A DNA stretch of 64,000 bases from Merdimmobilis hominis (GCF_016901855.1 NZ_JACJKY010000001.1:1-64000); one strand, 5' to 3'. Counted from the first letter of the stretch, positions 1-9,405 are shown. The notes: generated by a model not told the origin, from the sequence alone. Numbers and translations are program-made.

Positions 1-34
1 TGACGAAGATGCAGAGGAAGATATCTCTGCATAA
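1..34 (+). CDS. C-terminal end of an unidentified protein
   Basis: An open frame enters from the left edge and ends with an acidic tail (DEDAEEDISA) at a TAA. Only ten codons are visible, so no family can be named. An inverted repeat follows directly, consistent with a gene end. Confidence 0.35.
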   Translation, partial: DEDAEEDISA

Positions 35-41
35 AAGTAAT

Positions 42-69
42 AACCGGAAGGCAAAATTGCCTTCCGGTT
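42..69 (+). terminator. inverted repeat after the first gene end
   Basis: AACCGGAAGGCA pairs perfectly with TGCCTTCCGGTT across a 4-base loop. No T-run follows, so termination is plausible but not certain. Confidence 0.45.
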
Positions 70-425
70 ACATACCACCCTAAAAACTTCGCTAAGAACA
101 CATAGCAAAGTGCAGGGGATTCTTTTTATTAGTGCTTTAGCGATAGAACGGCAGAGCAAAGCGAGGACGTTCAACAACCGCCCGGGGTGGGATTAGAGCT
201 TAAGCAAAGGAGATATAGAGGTATTATATAAGTACAGTAGGCATAAATACAGCGATGATACAAAAATACATTCGGGAACAAGGAAAACAAGATCAAATAG
301 AGGAGAATTTAAGCAAGAAGGATTACGAAAACCCTTTTAAGGATAGCAAGTAATCATACCACCATGGCCTGAACGAAGTGAAAGCCAGCGTCTTTTAGGC
401 GCTGGCTTTTGTTAAGGCCTTATAG
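70..425. other. gene-poor stretch with a hairpin terminator
   Basis: No confident gene is visible. A 32-codon frame at 255-353 (MIQKYIREQGKQ...) lacks a good ribosome site and may be the tail of a decayed gene. AAAGCCAGCG (381-390) pairs with CGCTGGCTTT (400-409) and then runs into T's, a good rho-independent terminator. The stretch is probably debris of the mobile element whose remnants continue to 1141. Confidence 0.4.
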
Positions 426-539
426 GCCGCTTCTTATGTCGCCATTTTTAGAGATGGTCATGACTATGCATTAAATATGGGACATATCGTCGAGTATACT
501 AAGATCAAATATAATAACGAGGTGTGCGGAGGCGGCTAA
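426..539 (+). pseudogene. fragment of a mobile-element protein
   Basis: A short frame between stops reads RDGHDYALNMGHIVEY and resembles coding sequence, but has no start. The next frame (529-747) overlaps its end in another phase, so the two may be pieces of one frameshifted gene. Family not identified. Its position among other truncated pieces suggests element decay. Confidence 0.3.
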
Positions 540-747
540 TAATGAGCAAAAAGAACGAATCGATAATTTCCTTGATGACTTACAATCGCACCTTGATGAG
601 TTAAAAGAAGGATTGGCTAAGTTGCAGGAAAGAGAATATCAGCTGAAAGAGGAACTTAAAAAGGCTGAAAGCTTCAGCGATGAGATTGAGAAATGCCGCA
701 AAAAGCTGGAAATGCTTGATAAGAAATTAGGAGTAGATAAGAAATGA
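529..747 (+). pseudogene. coiled-coil C-terminal fragment
   Basis: This frame reads as a Glu/Lys/Leu-rich heptad helix (DDLQSHLDELKEGLAKLQ, later ELKKAESFSDEIEKC) ending at TGA. It looks like the C-terminal coiled coil of a large mobile-element protein (helicase or relaxase class), but the rest is absent. There is no start codon with a ribosome site, so it is judged a remnant. Confidence 0.35.
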
Positions 748-760
748 GTGATATTAAAAT

Positions 761-1141
761 GACTATGCGACTGCATTGTATCTATGGGGCATGTCTGATA
801 GAACACCGCATATTTTAGATCTCACTTTTCCGCGTGGCACCAATGTCAGCCGATTGAAGAAAGACAACCCTCATTTGCGCTGTCATTATGTAGAGAAAGA
901 AATTTATGAAATGGGAATTAGCGAAACGGTATCTCCTTTAGGTGCAATAATAAAACTTTATGATAAAGAACGCTGTATCTGTGATTTGATTCGCCATAAA
1001 GAAAAAGTGGATTTTCAGATGTATTCACAGGCGATCAAAGAATATTTTAATGCAAAGCCGAATTGCCGAAAGCTTTTGAAATACGGAAAAGTGTTTGGGA
1101 TTGAGGATCAGATTAGAACCTATATAGAAGTACTAGGATAA
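761..1141 (+). pseudogene. truncated AbiEi-like antitoxin/regulator, C-terminal part
   Basis: The frame reads DYATALYLWGMSDRTPHILD and then about 110 further residues with KERCICDLIRHKEKVD and a C-terminal YIEVLG. This matches the C-terminal part of type IV toxin-antitoxin AbiEi-like antitoxins, in which a winged-helix N-terminus precedes an 'ALYLHGLTDRTP'-type domain. The N-terminal DNA-binding domain is missing: the frame is closed by TAA just upstream of 761, and the first usable codon is TTG at 776. No AbiEii nucleotidyltransferase toxin follows. Most likely a decayed gene left by an excised or degenerated element. Confidence 0.6.
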
Positions 1142-1165
1142 GATAGACAATTTGGAAATTTTGAA

Positions 1166-1191
1166 AAGCATCGCATCGGCGGTGCTTTTTT
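1166..1191 (+). terminator. rho-independent terminator after the AbiEi remnant
   Basis: AAGCATCGC and GCGGTGCTT form a short stem with a 4-base loop, followed by TTTTTT. Confidence 0.65.
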
Positions 1192-1330
1192 GTGTAGAAG
1201 AATATTTTTAAGGTAATATATAACGGTTATGATGGAAAAATATAATTTGAAAAATTTTAATAAGTGATGATATTTTGCATTTTTTCATTGTGTTTAGATG
1301 ATAAGAGAATAATTAAAGGCAGGGCAGATT

Positions 1331-1720
1331 ATGTATCAACCAGAGTATTATGATTTTTCAGGGGAAGAGGGAAAAAGAATAAAGGAAGATTTGGAAAATT
1401 TGGGTCTGAATCATGTAACAATTTCTAATTTACCGGCAGATTTCTTCAGAATGAGCAAAAGGCAATTAGAAAAATTTTTCGAGTATGCTTCTGATGCGTT
1501 TATAGCGAAAATGTATGATATTCCTCAACAGCAAATTAAAAAGCGGCGAGATGATTTTGGGATCACACAACTCATGAATACTTTAAACCAATTGGAGATT
1601 GAAGAAGCATGTATGCCAATCTTCAAAGGAAGCTCCAAAATCATGTCGAATCAGTATAATAATGGAAATACTACACATACTAACTCCACACCAATAAATA
1701 GCGAAAAGGAGTTTTTATAT
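1331..1720 (+). CDS. unknown 130-codon ORF reading in frame into spoVT
   Basis: It starts at ATG 1331 behind a weak purine-rich site and has no stop before spoVT, so a 308-residue fusion could be made. Residues 1-95 look like real protein: SKRQLEKFFEYASDAFIAKM followed by YDIPQQQIKKRRDDFGIT resembles a helix-turn-helix. Residues about 103-130 are encoded by DNA that also carries the spoVT promoter and ribosome site, and read like non-coding DNA (many Asn/Thr). The likeliest explanation is that the end of an incoming element was joined upstream of spoVT and its last gene lost its stop. Function unknown. Confidence 0.45.
1653..1682 (+). promoter_or_regulatory. sigma-G-like promoter for spoVT
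   Basis: CATACTA at 1676-1682 matches the sigma-G/F -10 element (CATNNTA). AGTATA at 1653-1658, 17 bases upstream, fits the -35 element in four of six positions. spoVT is a known sigma-G regulon gene. The site lies 38 bases before the spoVT start, inside the upstream ORF. Confidence 0.55.
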
Positions 1721-2257
1721 ATGAAAGCAACAGGTATTGTTCGTAGAATCGATGATCTTGGCAGGGTGGTGATTCCAAAAGAAATCCGAAGAACATTTCG
1801 CATTCGTGAAGGAGATCCGCTCGAAATTTTTATTGCGGGCGCGGGCGAAATCATGTTTAAAAAATACTCGCCGATCGGAGAAATCAGCACTTGCGCATCT
1901 GCATATGCAGATGTGTTAGCAAAGGCAGGAGACATGCCGGTGATTGTCTGCGATAAAGATCATGTGGTTGCTGCAGCGGGAATTTCCAAAAAAGAAGTGC
2001 TCGATCGCCGCGTTTCACATGAGCTTGAAGAATTGATGGAACTGCGCCAACCGATTAACGCAGAAGAAGGAGAAAAACATCAGGTGTTTCCGATCGAGGG
2101 ATTTTCCCGAACTGCTACAGCCGGTGCACCGGTGATTGTTGCAGGAGATGTGGTTGGATATATCGCAGCGCTTCCTGAAAACAAACGGGTAAACGAATCA
2201 TTTGCGCAGACAATCCGTGTGACTGCACAGCTTTTGGCACGCCAGCTTGAAGAATAA
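1721..2257 (+). CDS. spoVT: stage V sporulation protein T
   Basis: 178-residue AbrB-family regulator that tunes forespore gene expression after engulfment. The N-terminal swapped-hairpin DNA-binding domain is plain (MKATGIVRRIDDLGRVVIPK, then RIREGDPLEIF at about residues 30-40). A GAF-like domain fills the rest and ends QLLARQLEE, the full usual length. The start was chosen at ATG 1721 because AAAAGGAG lies 9 bases upstream and the sigma-G-like promoter lies just before that, although the frame is open further upstream to 1331. The gene ends just before the rimP operon promoter. Confidence 0.93.
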   Translation: MKATGIVRRIDDLGRVVIPKEIRRTFRIREGDPLEIFIAGAGEIMFKKYSPIGEISTCASAYADVLAKAGDMPVIVCDKDHVVAAAGISKKEVLDRRVSHELEELMELRQPINAEEGEKHQVFPIEGFSRTATAGAPVIVAGDVVGYIAALPENKRVNESFAQTIRVTAQLLARQLEE

Positions 2258-2269
2258 TGAAAAAAACAG

Positions 2270-2298
2270 TTGCAATTTCTAAAGAAATGTGCTATACT
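2270..2298 (+). promoter_or_regulatory. vegetative promoter of the rimP-nusA-infB operon
   Basis: TTGCAA (2270-2275), a 17-base spacer, then TATACT (2293-2298), upstream of a leader that carries a hairpin before rimP. Confidence 0.7.
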
Positions 2299-2323
2299 TG
2301 TTGACAGTAATAAGGAAAGGTTG

Positions 2324-2349
2324 AAAGACTGGGAAGCATCCCAGTCTTT
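2324..2349 (+). terminator. leader hairpin, possible attenuator of the rimP operon
   Basis: AAAGACTGGG pairs perfectly with CCCAGTCTTT across a 6-base loop and is followed by a T-rich run, between the promoter and rimP. It has the form of an intrinsic terminator. NusA is encoded downstream, so read-through control by NusA is possible but not shown. Confidence 0.55.
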
Positions 2350-2375
2350 CATTTGTTTTAACGGGAGGCAGATGT

Positions 2376-2843
2376 GTGAAACGAAAAACAAACAAAACAG
2401 CAGAAATTGTCTACGATTTGGCGAAGCCGATCGCAGACGAACTGGGACTCACCATTTGGGATATTCGTTTTGAAAAAGAAGGTTCCATGTGGATTTTGTC
2501 TGTCATCATCGATAAAGAGGGCGGTGTTTCCCTCAATGATTGTGAGGCAATGTCGCGTCCGCTGGATGCAAAACTGGATGAGGTGGACCCGATTGAACAG
2601 AGCTATTGTCTGGAAGTTTCTTCCGCTGGCATTGAGCGCGAACTTTCAAAAGACTGGCATTTTGATGCTTGCCGCGGCGAAACGGTTGTTGTTCGCCTGA
2701 TTCGTCCGTATAACGGTGAGCGGGAGTTTGTAGGTGTGCTTAAAAATGCCGAAAATGACGCCGTAATTATTGAAACAGAAGAAAACGAATACGAATTCCG
2801 GATGAATGATATTGCGTTTGTTCGGCTGTATGTCGAGTTCTAA
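2376..2843 (+). CDS. rimP: ribosome maturation factor RimP
   Basis: 155 residues, normal for RimP, which assists 30S subunit maturation. The N-terminal domain (AEIVYDLAKPIADELGLTIW) and the GIERELSKDWHF segment before the C-terminal SH3-like domain are diagnostic. Translation starts at GTG 2376 with GGGAGG about 8 bases upstream. First gene of the classic Firmicute operon rimP-nusA-ylxR-ylxQ-infB-rbfA, followed 54 bases later by nusA. Confidence 0.93.
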   Translation: MKRKTNKTAEIVYDLAKPIADELGLTIWDIRFEKEGSMWILSVIIDKEGGVSLNDCEAMSRPLDAKLDEVDPIEQSYCLEVSSAGIERELSKDWHFDACRGETVVVRLIRPYNGEREFVGVLKNAENDAVIIETEENEYEFRMNDIAFVRLYVEF

Positions 2844-2897
2844 ATAGATAACGTTTACATACCAACAGTGAATGCATAGAAAGGGATGGGTTACAAA

Positions 2898-4022
2898 ATG
2901 ATGAATAACCACGAGCTGTTTGAGGCGCTGGAGGCGCTGGAACGGGAAAAAGGAATCAAAGCAGAAGCGGTGCTTGACAGCATCAAAAATGCAATCGCAG
3001 TCGCAGTGCGGAAGTATTATAATGTAGGTGAGAACAACGTCGAGGTTGAACTCAATCAGGAAACACGTAAATTCCAGGTTTCGATTGTAAAAGACATCGT
3101 TGAAGAAGTCACCGATCCGACTACACAAATAAGCTTTGAAGACGCTTACGAGAAAAATAAACGCGTTCGCGTGGGTGCACGTCTGAGCATGCGTCTGGAT
3201 ACAAAACAGATCGGCCGAATCGCAGCACTTTCCGGCAAAAACTTGATTCACCAGGGAATCAACGATGCAGTCAAAGCACAGCTGATGGAGCAGTACCAGA
3301 GCAAGCTGCATGAAATCGTAAATGCACGCGTACAGAAAATCGAACCGCGTACCGGCAATGTAACCGTTTCGATCGATAAAAACGAAGCGATTTTGTTTGC
3401 AAGCGAGCAGATCCCGGGTGAAACCTTCCATGAGGGCGATTTCATCAAAGTGTACGTCAACGATGTCGTGAGCAGTGAACGCCGCTGCACGATCAAAGTG
3501 ACCCGTACACACAAAGATCTGGTCAAACGTTTGTTTGAAAAAGAAGTTCCGGAAATTTTCGACGGAACGGTTGAAGTGAAATCCATTTCCCGTGAGGCTG
3601 GCTCCCGCACAAAAATCGCTGTGTTCAGCAAAGACCCGAACATTGATCCGGTCGGCGCATGCATCGGTCAGAGAAATTCGCGTGTGTCCAACATTGTAAA
3701 AGAATTAAACGGCGAGAAAATTGATATCATTAAATACAGTGAAGATCCGGCAGAGTTTATTGCGGCTGCATTGGCGCCGTCTTCGGTTGTCCGCGTTGAC
3801 ATTTTAAGCACCGAAGAGCGTACTTGCCGTGTTATTGTACCGGATATGCAGCTTTCGCTTGCAATCGGCAACAAAGGTCAAAACGCAAAATTGGCTGCAA
3901 AACTGACAGGATATAAAATCGACATTCGCCCGGAAAGCAGCGACCTTGAGGAAACAGAGGCAAGCAGTGATACCGAGGCACAGCAGCCGGAAACAGAATC
4001 GACAGAAACAGTCGCAGAATAA
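2898..4022 (+). CDS. nusA: transcription termination/antitermination factor NusA
   Basis: 374 residues from ATG 2898. Domain order: N-terminal RNA-polymerase-binding domain (NHELFEALEALEREKGIK), S1 domain (about 135-200; VQKIEPRTGNVTVS), then two KH domains (DPVGACIGQRNSRV and LAIGNKGQNAKLAAKLTGYK), with a short acidic Glu/Thr tail. NusA binds RNA polymerase and nascent RNA and modulates pausing and termination. An upstream in-frame ATG at 2886 sits too close to AAAGGG, so 2898 or 2901 is preferred. Confidence 0.95.
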   Translation: MMNNHELFEALEALEREKGIKAEAVLDSIKNAIAVAVRKYYNVGENNVEVELNQETRKFQVSIVKDIVEEVTDPTTQISFEDAYEKNKRVRVGARLSMRLDTKQIGRIAALSGKNLIHQGINDAVKAQLMEQYQSKLHEIVNARVQKIEPRTGNVTVSIDKNEAILFASEQIPGETFHEGDFIKVYVNDVVSSERRCTIKVTRTHKDLVKRLFEKEVPEIFDGTVEVKSISREAGSRTKIAVFSKDPNIDPVGACIGQRNSRVSNIVKELNGEKIDIIKYSEDPAEFIAAALAPSSVVRVDILSTEERTCRVIVPDMQLSLAIGNKGQNAKLAAKLTGYKIDIRPESSDLEETEASSDTEAQQPETESTETVAE

Positions 4023-4098
4023 AAAACGGGGAATTTGTTTTTGGTGTATCTGACTTGATTACCGGAAAACAAAAAGGAATAAAACAGGAGGAGTTTCC

Positions 4099-4368
4099 AT
4101 GCAAAACCGAAAAGTTCCCATGCGTAAATGCACCGGATGCGGTGAAATGAAAAACAAAAAGGAACTGGTACGCGTTGTAAAAAATAAAGAAGGCGAAGTT
4201 TCGCTTGATTTAACCGGGAAAAAGGCGGGCCGCGGCGCATATGTTTGCAAAGCGCTTGCATGTCTGCAAAAAGCGCGGAAAACACGCGGGTTTGAACGTG
4301 CGCTTTCCTGCAAAATTCCCGAAGAGGTCTATGACCGAATGGAACAGGAGATTGATACGGATGCATAA
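4099..4368 (+). CDS. ylxR: YlxR/RnpM family RNA-binding protein
   Basis: 89 residues with the family signature PMRKCTGCGEMK near the N-terminus and GRGAYVCK in the middle. YlxR proteins bind nucleic acid; in B. subtilis the protein modulates RNase P. AGGAGG lies just before the ATG. The last codons overlap the start of ylxQ (ATGCATAA), which implies translational coupling. Confidence 0.9.
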   Translation: MQNRKVPMRKCTGCGEMKNKKELVRVVKNKEGEVSLDLTGKKAGRGAYVCKALACLQKARKTRGFERALSCKIPEEVYDRMEQEIDTDA

Positions 4369-4666
4369 ATTGCTGCAGGATTTGGGTCTTTGCCGCAGAG
4401 CCGGTGCATTGTGTTTCGGCACGGATGCAACCAAGGAAGCGGTAATGAATAAAAAAGGCGTATTGATCGTTTGTTCGACGTTTCTTTCCGAAAAATCAAA
4501 AAAAGAAATGCGTTTTCTCTCCGAAAAATACGGTACCGCGCTTTATATGCTTTCGCATTCATTCGAAGAGATCGGCGCGATTGTGGGAAAGCCGGTTGGT
4601 GTGCTTTGCATCACCAACGCATCACTCGCAGAAAAGTTTCTTACAGATACACAGCAGACAGTTTAA
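4361..4666 (+). CDS. ylxQ: L7Ae-like RNA-binding protein YlxQ
   Basis: 101 residues of the ribosomal L7Ae/L30e/S12e fold. KLLQDLGLCRRAGALCFGTD is the typical N-terminus, and CSTFLSEKSKKEM plus GKPVGVLCITNASLAEK match the rest. The start at 4361 overlaps the end of ylxR by 8 bases. The longer open frame upstream is discarded because it runs inside ylxR. Such proteins bind kink-turn RNA; the exact partner is not evident here. Confidence 0.85.
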   Translation: MHKLLQDLGLCRRAGALCFGTDATKEAVMNKKGVLIVCSTFLSEKSKKEMRFLSEKYGTALYMLSHSFEEIGAIVGKPVGVLCITNASLAEKFLTDTQQTV

Positions 4667-4678
4667 GGAGGAGAAAGA

Positions 4679-7108
4679 ATGGTATCAAAATATAAACTCA
4701 ACGATTTGGCAAAAAATCTGAATGTGACCGTTGCAGACATCAATGCAGTTTTGGGCGGCGACGTTGTACGCAAACCGAATACCGTACTCACAGAAGAGGA
4801 ACTGAATCTGGTGTTTGAACATTTCACACAGGCAAACGCTGTGGAGAGCTTCAATGACTATTTTGCTTCGGCAGATGAGCCGGATGAAAAACCGGCTGAG
4901 AAAGCAGCAGAAGCAAAAAAAGAAGAGAAGAAACCGGCAGAAAAGAAAGCTCCCGCAAAACCGGCGCCGAAACAGGAAGAGAAAAAACCGGCACAGAAAC
5001 CTGCGGCTGCAAAACAGGAGAAAAAACAGCCTGAAAAACCGGCAGCACAGACAAAACCGGCACAGCCTGCAAAACAGCCGGCAAAACCGGTCGAGAAAAA
5101 GGAAAAACCGGCAGAAAAGAAACCGGCTGAGCAAGTGGTTCGCCGTGTAGATACCCGTACGGTTGAGGTAAACCTCGATAAATACAACGAGCATTACGAT
5201 CAGCTGGCACCGCAGCAGAATAAGAGAAGCGACAGCTTCCAGCGCAAACAGAAGATCAATCAGAAATCGCAGCAGCGTGCAAAACAGAAATATTCGACCA
5301 AACGCGAAACGGAAGCGCAGAAACTGCAGCGTCTGGCACTCGAGCGTGCAAGAAAACAGCAGCTTAAAGTGCTCATTCCGGATGAAATCGTTGTTTCCGA
5401 GCTCGCAAGCCGCCTGAAAGCAACCGTTACCGATGTCATCAAAAAATTGATGGGTTTAGGCGTCATGGCAGCACAGAATCAGGTCATCGACTTTGATACT
5501 GCGTCGATCGTCGCAGAAGAAATGGGCGCAAAAGTTGAAAAAGAGGTTGTCGTGACAATCGAAGAGCGCTTGATCGACGACAGCGAGGACAACGCAGATG
5601 AGCTCGTCAGCAGAAGCCCGGTCGTTGTTGTCATGGGCCACGTTGACCACGGCAAAACATCGCTTCTTGACCGCATTCGTCATGCTTCCGTCACCGCAAC
5701 TGAGGCCGGCGGCATCACTCAGCACATCGGTGCATATACCGTGGAAGCAGACGGCAAACAGATCACCTTCCTCGACACCCCGGGTCACGAAGCGTTCACT
5801 GCAATGCGTGCACGCGGCGCCGCTGTCACCGATATTGTTATTCTCGTAGTCGCTGCCGACGACGGTATCATGCCGCAGACAGTCGAGGCAATCAACCACG
5901 CAAAAGCTGCAAATGTTCAGATTATTGTTGCAATCAACAAAATTGATAAACCGCACGCAAATCCGGATAAAGTCATGCAGGAACTCACCGAGTATAACCT
6001 CGTTCCGGAGCAGTGGGGCGGCGATACGATCTGCTGTCCGGTATCTGCTGTGACCGGCGAGGGTATCGATAACTTACTTGAGATGGTCAACCTTGTTGCA
6101 GAGGTCGCAGACTTGAAAGCAAACCCGAACCGTCTGGCAAAAGGTACTGTCGTCGAAGCACGTCTGGACAAAGGCCGCGGCCCGGTGGCAACACTGCTTG
6201 TCCAAAACGGCACGCTCCACAGCGGCGATGTCATCATCGCAGGCATGACTGTTGGTCACGTCCGCGTCATGACAAACGACAAAGGTGCTGTGGTCAATGA
6301 AGCAGGTCCGTCCACACCGGTTGAGATCACCGGTCTTGCAGAAGTTCCGGCAGCAGGCGATATCTTTAACGCCGTTGAGGATGAACGTCTGGCAAGAGAG
6401 CTGGTCGAGCAGCGTAAATTCGATCAGAAGGAAGAGCAGTTTAAACAGTATCAGAAAGTCACACTCGACAACCTGTTCAGCCAGATTGCAGAGGGTGAAG
6501 TCAAAGAACTGCCGCTCATCGTCAAAGCGGACGTACAGGGTTCTGCTGAGGCGGTCAAACAGTCGCTTGAGAAACTCACAAACGACGAAGTGCGTGTCCG
6601 TGTCATTCATAACGGTGTCGGCGCTGTCAACAAATCGGACGTCATGCTCGCACAGGCATCGGGTGCAATCATCATCGGCTTCAATGTCCGTATGGATCAG
6701 GCAGTCCGCGATTCGATCGAACAGGATGACGTCGAAATCCGTCTGTACCGCATCATCTATGACGCAATCGACGATGTAAAACAGGCAATGAAAGGTATGC
6801 TCGCACCGAAAACACGCGAAGTGGAGCTTGGCCGTGCAGAAGTTCGTGCCGTCTATAAAATTTCGAACGTCGGTACCGTTGCAGGCGCATATGTCATCGA
6901 GGGTAAGGTTGCAAGAAACGCACTCATCCGCGTGGTTCGCGACGGCATCGTGCTCGCAGAGGACAAAATCGACTCGCTCAAACGCTTTAAAGACGATGCC
7001 AAAGAAGTGGCACAGGGTTATGAATGCGGAATCGGTCTTGAGAAATTCAACGACATCAAAGAGGGCGATATTTTTGAATCGTTCATCATTGAGGAGTACC
7101 GCGACTGA
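4679..7108 (+). CDS. infB: translation initiation factor IF-2
   Basis: 809 residues with AGGAGG 7 bases before the ATG. An N-terminal IF2N domain (1-55) leads into a long Lys/Pro/Ala/Glu-rich low-complexity arm (about 65-155), a second IF2N domain (about 225-280), then the GTPase with G1 GHVDHGKT at 320-327, switch [10 protein letters not shown] and G4 NKID. Domain II and the C-terminal fMet-tRNA-binding domain ([19 protein letters not shown] onward) complete it. IF-2 brings initiator tRNA to the 30S subunit. Confidence 0.97.
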   Translation: MVSKYKLNDLAKNLNVTVADINAVLGGDVVRKPNTVLTEEELNLVFEHFTQANAVESFNDYFASADEPDEKPAEKAAEAKKEEKKPAEKKAPAKPAPKQEEKKPAQKPAAAKQEKKQPEKPAAQTKPAQPAKQPAKPVEKKEKPAEKKPAEQVVRRVDTRTVEVNLDKYNEHYDQLAPQQNKRSDSFQRKQKINQKSQQRAKQKYSTKRETEAQKLQRLALERARKQQLKVLIPDEIVVSELASRLKATVTDVIKKLMGLGVMAAQNQVIDFDTASIVAEEMGAKVEKEVVVTIEERLIDDSEDNADELVSRSPVVVVMGHVDHGKTSLLDRIRHASVTATEAGGITQHIGAYTVEADGKQITFLDTPGHEAFTAMRARGAAVTDIVILVVAADDGIMPQTVEAINHAKAANVQIIVAINKIDKPHANPDKVMQELTEYNLVPEQWGGDTICCPVSAVTGEGIDNLLEMVNLVAEVADLKANPNRLAKGTVVEARLDKGRGPVATLLVQNGTLHSGDVIIAGMTVGHVRVMTNDKGAVVNEAGPSTPVEITGLAEVPAAGDIFNAVEDERLARELVEQRKFDQKEEQFKQYQKVTLDNLFSQIAEGEVKELPLIVKADVQGSAEAVKQSLEKLTNDEVRVRVIHNGVGAVNKSDVMLAQASGAIIIGFNVRMDQAVRDSIEQDDVEIRLYRIIYDAIDDVKQAMKGMLAPKTREVELGRAEVRAVYKISNVGTVAGAYVIEGKVARNALIRVVRDGIVLAEDKIDSLKRFKDDAKEVAQGYECGIGLEKFNDIKEGDIFESFIIEEYRD

Positions 7109-7137
7109 TTTCGTTTGATGAATAGAAAGGAGCAGCT

Positions 7138-7518
7138 ATGGCTTCGATTAAAATCAGCCGAATTTCGGAAGATATCAAAAAAGAGCTGGTGGAAATTTTT
7201 CGTGAGGTCAAAGACCCGCGGGTTTCCTCCATGCTCAGTATCATTAAAGTTGATCTGTCAAACGATCTTTCTCACTGCAAAGTGTATGTGAGCGCAGTGG
7301 AAGGCGAGGAACAGACGATTCGTTCCGCAGAGGGACTGCGCAGTGCAAAAGGCTATATCCGCCGGGAGATTTCTGCGCGGCTGCATCTGCGTAAAACACC
7401 GGAATTTCACTTTATTCCCGATGATTCGATTGCGTACAGCGCAAACATCAATCGGATTTTGGTGGAAGAGAGCAAAGCACATCCGGAGTGGAACAACGAC
7501 GAACCGGACGAAGAATAA
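7138..7518 (+). CDS. rbfA: ribosome-binding factor A
   Basis: 126 residues. RISEDIKKELVEIFREVKDP at the N-terminus, the KH-fold core with DLSHCKVYVSAV, and LHLRKTPEFHFIPDDSIAYS near the C-terminus are typical. RbfA helps 16S rRNA 5'-end maturation. GAAAGGAG precedes the start. It follows infB by 29 bases and precedes nrnA by 12, in one transcription unit. Confidence 0.94.
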   Translation: MASIKISRISEDIKKELVEIFREVKDPRVSSMLSIIKVDLSNDLSHCKVYVSAVEGEEQTIRSAEGLRSAKGYIRREISARLHLRKTPEFHFIPDDSIAYSANINRILVEESKAHPEWNNDEPDEE

Positions 7519-7530
7519 GGAGGCGGCAGC

Positions 7531-8472
7531 ATGAAGATTTCCGCAAAGGAAGCGGCAATGCTTCTTTGTGCGCATGACCGCATTCTGATTCTTTCGCACA
7601 AAAATCCAGACGGCGACACGCTCGGCAGTGCATACGGACTGCTGCGCGCGCTTCGTTCGCTTGGTAAAACGGTGCGCACGCAGTGTACCGATCGCCTGCC
7701 GCAGATGTTTTCTTATCTTGCAGACGGTGTACAGCAAGAAGACTTTACACCTGAATTTGTCGTGGCAGTCGATGTGGCATCTGTTTCGCTGCTCGGTGAT
7801 GCGGTCACAGAAGCGTATCCGAATGTGGATCTGTGCATCGACCATCATCACACAAACGAGCTGTATGCACAGAAAACATACTTGTACGACGGCGCTTCGG
7901 CGTGTGAGGCAGTGTATGAGGTGATCTGCGAAATGGGTGTGTCGATCACACCCGATCTTGCAGACTGCCTGTATACCGGCATGGCAACCGACACCGGATG
8001 CTTCCGCTTTTCGAACACGACGCCGAAAACGATGCGTCTGGCAGCCGATCTGATGGAACAGGGCGCACGCTATGCAGAACTCAATCGCCTGTTGTTTGAA
8101 ACAAAATCAAAAGAGCGAATCGCCGTTGAACGAATGGTGCTTGATACGATCTCGTATGCCGCGGACGGGAAAATTGCGCTCATCTGCATTTCTCAGGAAA
8201 TGGTCAAAGAAAGCGGCGCTGATGAATCGGAGCTCGGCGGAATCTCCGGCATTCCGCGCACGATCGAGGGCGTTGAAATCGGCATCACCATGCGCGAGAA
8301 AGAAGCAGGCGGCTATAAAATTTCGGTGCGGACGGCGGCGTATGCCGATGCATCGAAATTGTGCGCAGCATTCGGCGGCGGCGGACATATCCGTGCGGCC
8401 GGCTGTGTAATTAACGCACCGTATGAACAGGCAAAAACGATGCTGTTAGAAGAAGCGGCTCGGTTTTTATAA
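7531..8472 (+). CDS. nrnA: DHH-family nanoRNase / pAp phosphatase NrnA
   Basis: 313 residues. DHH phosphoesterase motifs: SHKNPDGDTLGS near residue 30, D104-H105-H106 in the DHHHTNE motif, and TDTGCFRFSNTTP. The C-terminal DHHA1 domain carries FGGGGHIRAAG. NrnA degrades 2-5 nt RNA and dephosphorylates 3'-phosphoadenosine-5'-phosphate. The location between rbfA and truB is the usual Firmicute context. AGGAGG precedes ATG 7531. Confidence 0.9.
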   Translation: MKISAKEAAMLLCAHDRILILSHKNPDGDTLGSAYGLLRALRSLGKTVRTQCTDRLPQMFSYLADGVQQEDFTPEFVVAVDVASVSLLGDAVTEAYPNVDLCIDHHHTNELYAQKTYLYDGASACEAVYEVICEMGVSITPDLADCLYTGMATDTGCFRFSNTTPKTMRLAADLMEQGARYAELNRLLFETKSKERIAVERMVLDTISYAADGKIALICISQEMVKESGADESELGGISGIPRTIEGVEIGITMREKEAGGYKISVRTAAYADASKLCAAFGGGGHIRAAGCVINAPYEQAKTMLLEEAARFL

Positions 8473-8494
8473 CAGAAGGGAATCAACAGACAGA

Positions 8495-9391
8495 ATGAAT
8501 GGCGTTTTATGTATCAATAAACCGCAGGAATATACTTCATTTGACGTGATTGCGCGGATTCGCGGCATGTCAAAGACAAAACGGGTGGGCCATTCGGGAA
8601 CACTTGACCCGATGGCGACCGGTGTGCTGCTCATCTTTTTAGGGCAGGCAACAAAGGCGTGCGATATGCTCCCGGATGACGACAAAGCGTATGAAGCATC
8701 GTTTGAGTTGGGACTTCGCTCGGATACGCTCGATTGCTGGGGAACGGTGACGAGCGGTGAAAAACGGCGGGTGACGGCAGCGGAAGTGGAAGCTGTTTTG
8801 CCGCAGTTCCGCGGGGATATCACGCAGATTCCGCCGATGTATTCGGCAGTGCGCATCAATGGACAGCGGCTTTATGACATCGCACGGCAGGGTCGTGAGG
8901 TGGAACGCGAGCCGCGGGCAGTGACCGTGATGGAGCTCACACTTTCTTCGTTTGATGAGGAAACAGGCTGCGGAACGCTGACGATTCGGTGCTCGAAGGG
9001 AACGTATGTCCGTACGATCATCAGCGATATCGGCGAAGCGCTCGGATGCGGTGCGATCATGACAGGACTTGTCCGCACACAGGCGAGCGGGTTTACGCTC
9101 CACGATTGTATCACGCTTGAGCAGGCACAGCAGTTCACAGCAGACGGCACACTCGAGCAGCAGCTGCGTCCGGTGGACACGCTGTTTTCGCATCTGCCAA
9201 AAATTCGGCTGAATGAAGTGCAGACCGAAAAATTCCAAAATGGCGTGCGGCTCGATTTAAACCGTGTGCGGCATAAAAAGGTGGACACGCTGCATCGCGT
9301 GTACGGACATACAGGATTGTTTTTGGGACTTGCTTCACTCGACCACAGCGACGAATCGCTTCGGATCGAAAAGATGTTTGCGCCCAGATAA
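8495..9391 (+). CDS. truB: tRNA pseudouridine(55) synthase TruB
   Basis: 298 residues. The catalytic motif GHSGTLDPMATGVL places the catalytic Asp at residue 38. CSKGTYVRTIISDIGEALGC is a second family motif, and a PUA-like tail follows. It makes pseudouridine 55 in the T-loop of tRNAs. It follows nrnA by 22 bases and precedes ribF by 14. Confidence 0.95.
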   Translation: MNGVLCINKPQEYTSFDVIARIRGMSKTKRVGHSGTLDPMATGVLLIFLGQATKACDMLPDDDKAYEASFELGLRSDTLDCWGTVTSGEKRRVTAAEVEAVLPQFRGDITQIPPMYSAVRINGQRLYDIARQGREVEREPRAVTVMELTLSSFDEETGCGTLTIRCSKGTYVRTIISDIGEALGCGAIMTGLVRTQASGFTLHDCITLEQAQQFTADGTLEQQLRPVDTLFSHLPKIRLNEVQTEKFQNGVRLDLNRVRHKKVDTLHRVYGHTGLFLGLASLDHSDESLRIEKMFAPR

Positions 9392-9405
9392 AAGGAGGAA
9401 CCGGT

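Noticed and set aside
2324..2349. Riboswitch upstream of rimP
   Set aside because: Only a simple 10-bp hairpin is present; no conserved riboswitch core could be recognised.
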